From Aminicenans sp964648465 (lineage in GTDB: Bacteria > Acidobacteriota > Aminicenantia > Aminicenantales > Aminicenantaceae), in NCBI GenBank assembly GCA_964648465.1, contig CAZYMU010000011.1, positions 1 to 64,000 on the forward strand: 64,000 bases of DNA, given 5' to 3'. The notes under the pieces were generated by a model. The model did no database searches, had not been told where the DNA came from, and saw only the letters and a program-made list of their open reading frames with translations. Positions 52,349-61,547 of this stretch are shown in pieces. The position numbers and the translations under genes were made by a program. Numbering within the stretch: the stretch's first letter is position 1; each line of letters begins with the position of its first letter.

Positions 52349-55300
52349 CTACTTCAGCCAGTGAGGTTTTTTGATCCCTAATCTCTCGAGATGGGTTAAA
52401 AGCGATCTTCCAATATTCGAGATGTTGGGAGGCCCCCAACCCGGGAGTGAAACCAGGTTCGGGAAATCAGGTAATGTGACTAAATCCTCCAAGGCTGGAA
52501 CATCGGGGATATTGACAAAATCCATCAGCTCAGGGGCATAGAAAACATTGGGGATGTCTGTTCCCAGAAGCGGCGTGAGGGTCCCCCCGTCTCCCTCGGT
52601 AAAACTCAGCCGCCATACATTGTTGTCATAGTAAAAATCCTTTTCTTGGCATTGAACCGCAACATATATGCGTGGCAAAACTTTCAAGCCGGATCGGAAA
52701 GACAGATTTATGTCCTGATAGGCACCCGGAGCAATGTCTGCCGCATTTTGTTCAGCCAGTTTTATTTTCTCCTTTTTGAGGGTCGGATCCCTGGGGTCGG
52801 CCTTATAAGCAACGACCTTAACCTTTGTGGCCGAGACCTCTCCCAAGTTGTACACCTGTAAATTCAAGTTTACTTTCTGGCCTGATACGAGTCTGTCAGG
52901 TAAATGCTGAATGCGATTGGCAGCCAGAACAATATCGGGTTTCGAATGATTCAGATCTGTCTCCGAAATTCCGGCCAACCTGTCAGCTTCGGCCTGGCTG
53001 ACTGCCACAATCGGCACTTGGGAAAAGCTTTGCTCGACCACCAGGCGGATATCCGTCATCATGATGTAATCCGCATGGTTCAACCCTTCAACTGCGACCT
53101 TGACTTGGTTGAACCCGATTTCAGTCGGGCTGCAGACCACCAGTTCCGCTGGAACTTTAAACACAAAGGTCCCTTCGGGGATATTATTCTCGATCGCTCC
53201 CACTTTGACGCCGTTAAAGGATATATAGGTATTGTGAGGGAGGTAATTGCTCCGCGGCCACTTCAGGGAGAAATTTACCTCCAGCCAGGCGTTCAACACT
53301 TTACCGCCTATTGAGGGCATAGTCACTGACTCTCCCCAGGTTTCGCCATCATCTTGACTGGCTATCACATACTTCAAGTCAGCCGCGCCCGATATGTTAC
53401 TATGATAACTTACCCAGAGAGTTGACTCATCAGCTCCAACCAATGGGTATTCGGAATACGCCTCATCATTGGTCAGTTGTTTTGGAGGAGTCCAAGTCAT
53501 CCCTTTATCCATGCTTTTGACAAATAAGATTTCGCTCTGCTGTCCTTCTCCTTCGCGCCAGACGGCATAGAGATGGTTTTTTGGGCTGCAGGTGATTTGT
53601 GGTTCCCCGCATGATGCATGGCTTTGAGAAAGAACCCGGAAGGTTCCCTGTGGGGCACCGGATCCATCAAGCATGCGCATCACAATATTTGTATTTTCGC
53701 CCTTCCAGGAACTATAGATTAATGCATATTCTCCATCTGCGGTGGGTGCGACCTGGGGCCAGGATTGAATTTCTCCTTCGGCCTTGGGGATTGTGATCTC
53801 CGGCTCAAAAGTCCTTCCTCCATTACGGCTAAGCCTTAAATATATCCTTCCTCTGCCTGAACGCAAATCCTGCCAGGCTGTGACAAGGATACCATCCCCG
53901 GCAATCTTGACAACAGGGTCGCTCACACCTTCTCCATGTCTCGTTAAATAGAGCACCGGGCCCCAGTTGTTCATCCACTCTCCGCTGGCTCTGAAGGCAA
54001 CATCGGTCCTTCCCCGGACGGAATCCTCCCAGATCACAAAAGCCCGGGACCCGTTATATTGAGCTCTCAAGTAAGGCCATCTGGCCACATGCCCTTTTTC
54101 ATTCAAGCGCAAGGGTGAACGATATCCGTTCCCGTCTTGCCCAAAAGCCACAAAATGTACTGAGATACCATCTTTACCCGGGGCATAATTTACAAGGCCG
54201 ATCCATTTGTCTCCTGCAGACACCATCGGATGGGTCCGGCTATCCTTGTCCAAATCAGGAAGCCAGGCCCTCAAATTTTCTCTTATGGTTGCGCCTCTTA
54301 CATCTGCGGCATTTCCCGCCGTGTTGTTAAATTCACTAGGGTTTCCCACTATCCTGGAAATCCAAGAATAAATGTAGCCCCTAAATCTTTTAAAGGGAGC
54401 TATATCCGTATCCGGTGCCAGTGGGTCATCATCGCCTTCGCAAGTGTAATATTTTTTGTTATGATAGTCCTTTATTCCGGTTATGATGAAACCCCTGTTT
54501 GTACAATCCGACTTATTTGAAGAAATAATTTTGATTGAATGTCCGAGGCCGTAATAGATTCGTTTGCCCTCCGGCACTTCGAAATGAAATTTCCATGACT
54601 GTTGGGAAGCCCCTATGTTGCCTTCAAGAGTTACATCCATAGATTTGATGCCTGGGATCATATTTGGGATCACCTTAAAATTCAGAGACCCGCCGGCTGG
54701 AATGCGAGCATCTTTCAGGTCAGGAAACAAGCGTACAAATTCCTCCTGACTTGCAAGCGGTTCAAGCCGCAAATTGTCAATCGTTTCCCCCTGGTTTATT
54801 AGAGAACAGGAGTAGGCCAGGGTAACAGGGTCCTGGGAAAGGATGGAAAGTTTAACCTGTGCCGGAGTGGGCTGAAACTTCAGATGGATGGAAGCCGTGT
54901 CCCATGGTTCTCCATTTAGGTCAGGTTCATTTTCCCCGGCTGCAGTGAACAGTCCCAACTTTACTGTTTGCGGGGGATGATGTTTATCGGAATTGACGAT
55001 CAAGCGCACATATTTCCATTCCTCGGGACCAAGCAGACAGGGAGAATCTATAGAACCCTGCCCTTTCAAACCGATCATGACATCTCTTGGGGATTCCAGC
55101 GGTTTTATTATGAAATTCTCGGGAGTTTGCCCGCGATTAACAACTGATATTATGCCGCGTCTGTCAAAACCTGGCGGTACTTCCAATGTGTAACTATCCC
55201 GGGCAAAACCAACTCCCTCGGGAGCACTCTCCCGGACCGGCATCTTGACCTGGCCCGGGGTCAGCCGTCCCAATCCGTTCTTGACTGATTTCATAAGATT

Positions 55301-55885
55301 CTGTCTCAACTGACTGACAGCTTTTCCGAGCAGGGATTTTTCAAAATATTGAGAATTTATCGGTTCATCCTGCACATCACCAGGGTTTGGACCTTTATAA
55401 TATTTGCTGCTGTCTTTGCCCCTCGCGTCTACGGGAGATACTGCAGCCCCTGTCTGCACATCCAGCAAACCGCCTTTCAGCCAGACATCTGCATTCGCCA
55501 GTTTTATCCATCCTACTGCTGGCAGCTTTTTCTCTGTCACCGAAAATTTTAATGCCTCCAGTTTCATAACCAGAATCCCGTTACAACCGGCTTCAATCCC
55601 CTTGGCAATCAGTGTTTCGAAGTTGGGCCTGTTTTCGTCTGATGTCGCTTTCGGCCAGGGCAAAAGGATTATTTGACCGACATTTGCTTCTTCCAAATCC
55701 TGCACTATTGTTTCTGTCAAGCTGTTCATAAATGTATAGGTGGCCAATTTGCTTTCTATACTGTAAGACGGTTGAACCGGAAACAAGCCCAATCTGATGG
55801 CACCATGTCCAAACGAAGAAAACAAAACAAGGAGCAATGTTAGAAAGAGAAATATTGAAATCGTATGCCTTTTATGATTGATCAT
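52349..55885 (-). CDS. Large exported protein with sialidase-like propeller and CARDB domain
   Basis: This 1178-aa protein starts at ATG 55885, 7 nt after GGAGGAGG. The longer frame to 55996 has no ribosome site and buries the signal peptide. After the signal peptide (to about residue 30) come an N-terminal alpha/beta region, two Ig-like segments (about 230-460), and a six-bladed sialidase-like propeller with Asp boxes (SRNGGRTF, SMDKGMTW, SQDDGETW; about 540-900). A CARDB-like domain follows (about 1000-1120; VNLNLQVYNLGEVSATKVKV) and a short C-terminal tail rich in Pro and Asp. No catalytic sialidase Arg triad is apparent. It is probably a surface-binding or adhesion protein. It shares a promoter box with the YtfJ operon. 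Confidence 0.8.
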   Translation of the reverse strand: MINHKRHTISIFLFLTLLLVLFSSFGHGAIRLGLFPVQPSYSIESKLATYTFMNSLTETIVQDLEEANVGQIILLPWPKATSDENRPNFETLIAKGIEAGCNGILVMKLEALKFSVTEKKLPAVGWIKLANADVWLKGGLLDVQTGAAVSPVDARGKDSSKYYKGPNPGDVQDEPINSQYFEKSLLGKAVSQLRQNLMKSVKNGLGRLTPGQVKMPVRESAPEGVGFARDSYTLEVPPGFDRRGIISVVNRGQTPENFIIKPLESPRDVMIGLKGQGSIDSPCLLGPEEWKYVRLIVNSDKHHPPQTVKLGLFTAAGENEPDLNGEPWDTASIHLKFQPTPAQVKLSILSQDPVTLAYSCSLINQGETIDNLRLEPLASQEEFVRLFPDLKDARIPAGGSLNFKVIPNMIPGIKSMDVTLEGNIGASQQSWKFHFEVPEGKRIYYGLGHSIKIISSNKSDCTNRGFIITGIKDYHNKKYYTCEGDDDPLAPDTDIAPFKRFRGYIYSWISRIVGNPSEFNNTAGNAADVRGATIRENLRAWLPDLDKDSRTHPMVSAGDKWIGLVNYAPGKDGISVHFVAFGQDGNGYRSPLRLNEKGHVARWPYLRAQYNGSRAFVIWEDSVRGRTDVAFRASGEWMNNWGPVLYLTRHGEGVSDPVVKIAGDGILVTAWQDLRSGRGRIYLRLSRNGGRTFEPEITIPKAEGEIQSWPQVAPTADGEYALIYSSWKGENTNIVMRMLDGSGAPQGTFRVLSQSHASCGEPQITCSPKNHLYAVWREGEGQQSEILFVKSMDKGMTWTPPKQLTNDEAYSEYPLVGADESTLWVSYHSNISGAADLKYVIASQDDGETWGESVTMPSIGGKVLNAWLEVNFSLKWPRSNYLPHNTYISFNGVKVGAIENNIPEGTFVFKVPAELVVCSPTEIGFNQVKVAVEGLNHADYIMMTDIRLVVEQSFSQVPIVAVSQAEADRLAGISETDLNHSKPDIVLAANRIQHLPDRLVSGQKVNLNLQVYNLGEVSATKVKVVAYKADPRDPTLKKEKIKLAEQNAADIAPGAYQDINLSFRSGLKVLPRIYVAVQCQEKDFYYDNNVWRLSFTEGDGGTLTPLLGTDIPNVFYAPELMDFVNIPDVPALEDLVTLPDFPNLVSLPGWGPPNISNIGRSLLTHLERLGIKKPHWLK

Positions 55886-56019
55886 CCCGTTCCTCCTCCA
55901 GGTGCTGTAAGCTCCCACTGGGATATTTGGCTGTAACTCCTGCCGGGATTTTAAATACTTTGTCCTATCCCTAGTAACGTTGAAGCAAATTTTCACCTGG
56001 TGACATTCACGATTTTCAC

Positions 56020-56050
56020 ATTATAGCGAAGATTTGTAGCTAATTAAAGA
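56020..56050 (-). promoter_or_regulatory. Conserved 31-nt promoter box of the CARDB gene
   Basis: It differs from 52062-52092 at one of 31 positions. On the minus strand it ends in CTATAAT; the leader to ATG 55885 would be about 128 nt. The two boxes suggest joint control of the CARDB protein and the YtfJ pair. Confidence 0.5.
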
Positions 56051-56404
56051 ATAATTATTGAAAGGAGAAAAATCACAGATTAAGTTCTGAAAAAAGCTAA
56101 AAAGGATATAAATTTCCCCATTCAATATCATACATATTATACACTCAAATAAAGGCCTATTTGAGCATTTTGATACCACAAAAATGTCTATATTAATAAA
56201 TGCGGTAAGCTATTTTTCACTCCCTGAAATTGTTGAAATAAGGCTTAAAAATGGCGCATATAAAAGATAACCCTATTATAATCAATAAGCAACGTCAGAC
56301 TTAGAATAATCTTGATACCTCCATTTTACCGACGTCTTAATGTATTGGATCATGTAACGTTCTTCCTGCGTTATGCGCGTCAATGATGACGGAATGATTC
56401 AAAT
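56051..56404. other. Intergenic, no gene seen
   Basis: About 350 nt of AT-rich sequence between the CARDB gene promoter and the hydrolase gene end. The only feature noted is an imperfect inverted repeat, CAAATAAAGGCCTATTTG, near 56142-56159. No open frame, tRNA or terminator of quality is seen. Confidence 0.5.
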
Positions 56405-57256
56405 TCACCGTTCAAATTCGGATAAAACTCCCTCGATTAATTGATTGAATTGGTCCGGATCGCCCGATTGCATTTCGTGTCCGACACCTTCCATGATGAT
56501 GACATCAAAAGATGAAGCGTATCGGCGCGCTGCTTCTACATTTGTGGGAATCGCATCCGAGTTAATGCACCGTATGGGCGCCTTCACTTCTTTTAGAGCT
56601 GGAATCAAGTCATTGCTCAAGTAATGGTAGCAACTTTCTAAAGAAGCAATGCCTATATCCGGTGAGAACGAGGAGATTTGTTCGATGGATTTTTGGATTT
56701 GGGTGGAATCTTTCAGAATCATCCTGGCTCCTCGGGCATAGGTTCCCACAAAGTCGGACTTGTAAGGAGCGAGGATTTCATCGATTTGATTTTGCGTGAA
56801 CTTCTCTTCAACATCGTGGAATGCGTCCACGGGTACGATGCCGACGATACGATCGGGCAAACGTCTCGCGGTTTCGAGGACCACGGGTGCTCCGAGCGAG
56901 TGACCAATAAGAACAATCTGTTTAAGATTCAACTTTTCAATAACAGCGATGACATCTTGACTGAAAGCAGGGATTGACCAATCATCCCGTTCGTCTCCTG
57001 ACTCCCCGTGGCCTGCCAAGTCGACGCTTACAACGCGGTGATTTTCTGAAAAGTAGTTCATTTGCTTATCCCAATCCATTCGGTTCCGACTCCATCCGTG
57101 TACGAAGACCAGGGCAGGTTCACCCGCACCCTTCATGTCAAAATGGATCAGAACTCCATTTAACGAAACAGCGACGTGATCTTGCCTTTGGACACAGCTA
57201 ACAAAAAAAATCATAAAGACGATGAGTATTCCAAAGTAGTCCTGTGACTTGAACAT
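56405..57256 (-). CDS. Lipoprotein alpha/beta-hydrolase
   Basis: This 283-aa protein has a lipoprotein signal with Cys21 in FFVSCVQ, so it is likely membrane-anchored in the envelope. The hydrolase core has the oxyanion HGWS, nucleophile S120 in IGHSLG, a probable acid D234 in INSDAIPT, and H260 in GVGHEM. The fold covers esterases, haloalkane dehalogenases and lactonases; the substrate is unknown. It is monocistronic. The ribosome site before ATG is AGGAGTTGAGCC, about 10 nt away, and acceptable. Confidence 0.82.
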   Translation of the reverse strand: MFKSQDYFGILIVFMIFFVSCVQRQDHVAVSLNGVLIHFDMKGAGEPALVFVHGWSRNRMDWDKQMNYFSENHRVVSVDLAGHGESGDERDDWSIPAFSQDVIAVIEKLNLKQIVLIGHSLGAPVVLETARRLPDRIVGIVPVDAFHDVEEKFTQNQIDEILAPYKSDFVGTYARGARMILKDSTQIQKSIEQISSFSPDIGIASLESCYHYLSNDLIPALKEVKAPIRCINSDAIPTNVEAARRYASSFDVIIMEGVGHEMQSGDPDQFNQLIEGVLSEFER

Positions 57257-57412
57257 GGCTCAACTCCTATTTTATATGTATAAAGGTCATTCTAACCTTC
57301 CAGTATGAAGTCAATGCGCCTTAGGCTACGTGAAACATTAATTACCCACATAGTCATCCATATATGATAGTTTTACAGGTGCAGCGCAAAGGCAGACATA
57401 TGCCCACCGCAT

Positions 57413-57446
57413 TTTGTATCATAATAATGATAAAAATGAATTTTAA
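57413..57446. repeat. 33-nt dispersed repeat, copy 2
   Basis: ATTTTGTATCATAATAATGA continuing TAAAAATGAATTTTAA matches 51933-51965. It lies 157-190 nt upstream of the lipoprotein hydrolase gene and just 3' of the VWA gene. Confidence 0.5.
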
Positions 57447-57511
57447 TCGCTTAGCCTGATATTGACTCTTTTCTTGTCTTTGCCTCCATGCCCTCAAATT
57501 TACTCTCTCCT

Positions 57512-60500
57512 TTACTTTTCGTTAATTGTCCACTTCTCGTTTTCTTTTTTGAGGAGAAGCAGAGATTTCTGGCCAGGCTTAACGGTTATGCTCACCTCTA
57601 AAGGTTGTGGATCTAACATTAAACGCAGTCTATATGTTCCTTCCATGATTCTGAGCGGCTCTCCACCCACAAAACCCTTGGTTTTTATTACTCCCTTTTC
57701 ATCCAGAATAGCATATTCAATCTGTAACGTCTGCTGGAGCGAAGAAAGTAATTGCTGAGAATCTTTAGCATCAAGATAAACTCCACCCGTAGATTTGGCG
57801 ATAGCCTCCAACTGTTGCTTGGCTTCTGCCTCTTTTATGTCAAACCCCACTATATGAACTTTAAGACCGATTCCTAATTTTTTGAGGGCTGGAGCAATAG
57901 AATTTATATCCCCATGACAGCTCTCAATGCCATCGGTAATAAGGATAATGCTCCCCTTGTTAACCTTTTCAAAATCTTTGCCTGCCTCAAGAACAGAAAA
58001 AACCAACGGTGTTTTGCCTCTAAGCTTGATATTGTTGATAGTTGTGATCAATTGACTTTTGGCAAGGGGTCCAATAGGAACTACTAATTCTGTGTCCTTA
58101 CAGGCACGTTTATCTCTCATAGGATAGCGGTGACCGTAGATGCGCAGGCCAACATTCATTTTATCCGGAAGTCCATTGATAATTTGGGCTAAAACCTTTT
58201 TAGCTATGGAGATTTTACTTTCACCTTTAATCTGACCCCACATGGAATTGGATGCATCCAGGATCAATTCCACATTCTTTGCAGCCTGCTTCTCTGCCCC
58301 TTCCTCAAAGGCAACTTGTATAAAGCCTGGTTTTTTGGTTCTTTCTTTGCATTCCGCTTTAAGCTTGTATTTTACAGGCGAAGTGAGCTGTTTAAAAATT
58401 GTGTTGGAACTTTCCTCGACCTGTTGATCAGAAGGAGAATGATAGAACTGTCCTCCGCTGGCGTAAGCAATTTCACTAAATATTTGATGGCGTGTATTGC
58501 CAAAATACTCTGTCTTATCATCCCATCCTGATTGGACACCGACGGTTGAGAAACTTATCCCCGCATCTAAAATTGAATCCCAGAGTTCAATGTATTGTTT
58601 TAGATACTCATCTGACTCTCCGTCGATTTCATCAAAGATGGCCAGGACTGCTCGGTTGCCCTGCTTGTCTTTTACACTTTTTATAGCACTCATCAGTCCT
58701 AGAAAAGTATTTGTGCCTCCACCACCCTCAACTTCCTTTTCAATAGCCTGCTTTAATTGGGCTGGCTCATGAGTAAAATCAGAGAGTGAAGTAACCTCAC
58801 CAGTATATTTCATCAGTTTTATATTGAGCCCTTGCCCTAAATTATCAAGATACCCTTTGAGAATCCGTTTCACTATGGGCACACTTTCCCCCATGCTTCC
58901 ACTGTCGTCATAGACTATGGCTAAATAGGTTTCAGGACGCACAATTTTTATATAATAATCACCAGGGCTCACGGAATAACTAATTTCCATGGTGCTGCCA
59001 ACCGAGACAACCCTAGAAGGCTTGATTTCACTTTGGTCCTTGGTAAAGAGTGTGTAGCCTGGCCTCAAGATTCCTGTGCTATTGAGATGAACAATAAGTG
59101 TCTTGGTTGACTCCCCTTTCAGTGATAGTTTATAATAATCGACATCCTTTTGTCCGGCTTCGCCTCCTAAATAAGTATCTAAAGGCAATAGCTGTGCTTC
59201 AGTAATCAAATTATTGGGCTCCTTTTCTTGAAGCTGAATTTTACCTAAATTTTCCTCTCCTCCTTGCTTAATTCCAATTTCTTTGAAATATCCTTTGATG
59301 AACATTTCATTAATATCAATTTCTTTCGGGTTATGCCCTTTCGTAATTTGTATTTTTAGGTATTTTGCTTTCGTGGTTGTAACTGAGGACTCTTGATAGC
59401 TGTCAGGTTTTGCTTGAAGAGTAATTGTTGTTAAAGGTTTGAAGCCCGATTTTGGCGTCTGGTCGGACACTAAGAATTTAATTTCTTTTGGAAAGTATCT
59501 ATCATGAAGTTTAAAGCCAATGCGGTTAATCTCAGCAAATCTCCCCTGAGGAAAACAAAAAACAGCTTCTTCTGGAATTTTTACCTTGGGGAGGTCAATT
59601 TCATAAATGTTTCCCATGTTCTCTTCTTTATCCAAGGAATGATCAAGGATCTCTATAAATTGGTCATCCTTAGGAGGAGCTTTTCTATAAATGACAGCTG
59701 CACCTTTTCTTGAAGAGAGAAGATCCTGCAGTTTTCGGGAAGGAATTGGGCTCTGATCGAGTGATACGACTTTTATTTTATCAAGAAGTATATTTCCCCT
59801 GCCCAGATCAGATGTCCCTAAACCAAAGCGTCCCTTTAGATAACGGCCATCATCAATATCAAAGATAAGACGACCATTATAACGGAAGAGAAGGCGCTTT
59901 CCTGTAAAATCTGCCTCCAGAGGGAACCATATGCCCCGGGGGTAATCCATTTCAGCAAAAGCAAGAATTTCCAAACCGTTTGGAGTGCAAGCAGCAAGCT
60001 CAAAGCGATCTTTAGAAAAGTTGAATCCTGCGATGTAATAATGCTCAGGATCTTGATAGCCAAATATGAGCCCAGTCAGATTGCCATAACCCTGGGCTGC
60101 ATAGAGATTCGTTTGAAGCGAGTAGTTTTTCCAGTTCTTATCTACTGCCATAAGTATAGTTGCGGGATTATTAAGGTCATTTGAAATTCCAGAAAATTCG
60201 GAAAGGATAATTTTCCATTGACTTTTTTTAGGAGATGCTTGAGGATCATCCCAGATTTGCCACTTGCTCATATTTCCCGATGTAAAATCTTCTTTAAAAA
60301 GAAGATTCCCGTTTCCACCGGGCTTTGATCTCTCTTTGGAAACTGTTGTGATATTTAAGCCTTTAGGATAACCATAGACAAACATCTCATGAATTAGGAC
60401 ATATTTTTCAGAAGTAGAAGAAAGAATGCGGATCTTTAAATATTTGGCTTTAACGGGCTTGATTGTAAACTCCTGATAACTCTCTTTCTCAGGCTTTACA

Positions 60501-61501
60501 TCAAAGGTTCCCAGGGAATGAAAAGCATTTGCTAAGTTTTGTTCTGAAACCAGAAATTCGACTTTTCCCGGGAAAGAGTCTCTTGCCAGCTGAAAACCGA
60601 TGCTCTGTATTTCGACTTCTTTTTCCTGAGGAAAAGCAAACACGGTTTCAAGTGGGGGCGGCTTTTTCTGAAGGTTAAGTTCAAATGCATAGCCATAGTC
60701 TTTATCTTTCTTGGTCAGCCAGGGTTTATGATCGATAAGAGCTTCGAATTCTTCCTGATTAGGTTTTGAAACAACTTTGGCTCCACATCGCTTGGCAAGA
60801 AGGTCTTGTAAATTTCTGGACGGGAGAGTATCAGGTTCTAAAGATTTCACCGTAACCTGGACAATATGAACTTTTGCCCCATAGAGGGCTGAAGTCCCAA
60901 GACCAAACTGCCCGCTTTGGTAGCGTCCGTCTTCAATGTCAAAAATGACTCGGGCATTGGCGCTGAATCTAATGCGATTCCCAGCAAAATCGAGTCGAAT
61001 GGGGATTTCCATATTGTAAGGGAAGTCAATTTCACAATAGCTCAATATTTCATATCCGTCAGGAGTTCGTGCTTCTAATTCAAAGCGGCCTTTATCAAAA
61101 TTATAGCCGGCAATATAAAAATGCTCCTGATCCTGATAGCCGCAGATAATGCCAGTCAGATAGCCATACCCGCCGACCGTGTAAAGAGAAATCTCAACAG
61201 TATAATTCTGCCAAGATTTTTCCCCTGCCAAGAGAGCAGTGGCCATTTTTTCCTGGCTGTTTTTAATTTTAATGCCGGAAAGTTCAGCCAGCCCGACTCG
61301 CCACTGGCTGGGTTTGTTTTCTGCTGTAGGATCATCCCAAACATCCCAATTCGCTTTCAAGTCAGAAAAATTGCTTTTGAATAAAACTTTTTCAGCCGAA
61401 AATGCTTGAAACCCAACTCCGAGCACTAAAATGGAAGCGATTATGACTGCAGGTGCGAATTTTCTAACGAATAACATAAATAAGGAATTTCTTCTTTCCA
61501 T
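57512..61501 (-). CDS. Large exported VWA-domain protein with duplicated N-terminal modules
   Basis: This 1329-aa protein has a signal peptide (residues 12-35). Two copies of a roughly 360-residue module follow (about 36-395 and 400-755). Each has a jelly-roll domain like DUF1080/LamG (LFKSNFSDLKANWDVWDD; LFKEDFTSGNMSKWQIWDD) and a discoidin-like part ending in MFVYGYPKGL or MFIKGYFKEI. Next is a pre-peptidase C-terminal-like domain (about 775-880). Two VWA domains come last, with MIDAS motifs DDSGSMGES (about 890) and DASNSMWG (about 1095). A carbohydrate- and ligand-binding surface protein is likely. AGGAGA lies 7 nt before ATG. It is 46 bp downstream of the transglutaminase-like gene, so they form an operon. 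Confidence 0.82.
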   Translation of the reverse strand: MERRNSLFMLFVRKFAPAVIIASILVLGVGFQAFSAEKVLFKSNFSDLKANWDVWDDPTAENKPSQWRVGLAELSGIKIKNSQEKMATALLAGEKSWQNYTVEISLYTVGGYGYLTGIICGYQDQEHFYIAGYNFDKGRFELEARTPDGYEILSYCEIDFPYNMEIPIRLDFAGNRIRFSANARVIFDIEDGRYQSGQFGLGTSALYGAKVHIVQVTVKSLEPDTLPSRNLQDLLAKRCGAKVVSKPNQEEFEALIDHKPWLTKKDKDYGYAFELNLQKKPPPLETVFAFPQEKEVEIQSIGFQLARDSFPGKVEFLVSEQNLANAFHSLGTFDVKPEKESYQEFTIKPVKAKYLKIRILSSTSEKYVLIHEMFVYGYPKGLNITTVSKERSKPGGNGNLLFKEDFTSGNMSKWQIWDDPQASPKKSQWKIILSEFSGISNDLNNPATILMAVDKNWKNYSLQTNLYAAQGYGNLTGLIFGYQDPEHYYIAGFNFSKDRFELAACTPNGLEILAFAEMDYPRGIWFPLEADFTGKRLLFRYNGRLIFDIDDGRYLKGRFGLGTSDLGRGNILLDKIKVVSLDQSPIPSRKLQDLLSSRKGAAVIYRKAPPKDDQFIEILDHSLDKEENMGNIYEIDLPKVKIPEEAVFCFPQGRFAEINRIGFKLHDRYFPKEIKFLVSDQTPKSGFKPLTTITLQAKPDSYQESSVTTTKAKYLKIQITKGHNPKEIDINEMFIKGYFKEIGIKQGGEENLGKIQLQEKEPNNLITEAQLLPLDTYLGGEAGQKDVDYYKLSLKGESTKTLIVHLNSTGILRPGYTLFTKDQSEIKPSRVVSVGSTMEISYSVSPGDYYIKIVRPETYLAIVYDDSGSMGESVPIVKRILKGYLDNLGQGLNIKLMKYTGEVTSLSDFTHEPAQLKQAIEKEVEGGGGTNTFLGLMSAIKSVKDKQGNRAVLAIFDEIDGESDEYLKQYIELWDSILDAGISFSTVGVQSGWDDKTEYFGNTRHQIFSEIAYASGGQFYHSPSDQQVEESSNTIFKQLTSPVKYKLKAECKERTKKPGFIQVAFEEGAEKQAAKNVELILDASNSMWGQIKGESKISIAKKVLAQIINGLPDKMNVGLRIYGHRYPMRDKRACKDTELVVPIGPLAKSQLITTINNIKLRGKTPLVFSVLEAGKDFEKVNKGSIILITDGIESCHGDINSIAPALKKLGIGLKVHIVGFDIKEAEAKQQLEAIAKSTGGVYLDAKDSQQLLSSLQQTLQIEYAILDEKGVIKTKGFVGGEPLRIMEGTYRLRLMLDPQPLEVSITVKPGQKSLLLLKKENEKWTINEK

Positions 61502-61547
61502 ATTATTTCTCCTCGTTTGCTAAGTTTTAGTGCATATTTATTACTTT

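Noticed and set aside
52349..52435. Overlapping minus-strand frames at 52082-52439 as separate genes
   Set aside because: They have no ribosome sites, overlap the CARDB gene end and the 45-aa frame, and show no protein-like composition.
55886..55996. Upstream start of the CARDB protein at 55996
   Set aside because: It adds 37 charged residues before the signal peptide and has no ribosome site, while 55885 has GGAGGAGG.
56142..56159. Inverted repeat CAAATAAAGGCCTATTTG as an operator
   Set aside because: Pairing is imperfect, it is far from both gene starts, and no second copy was seen.
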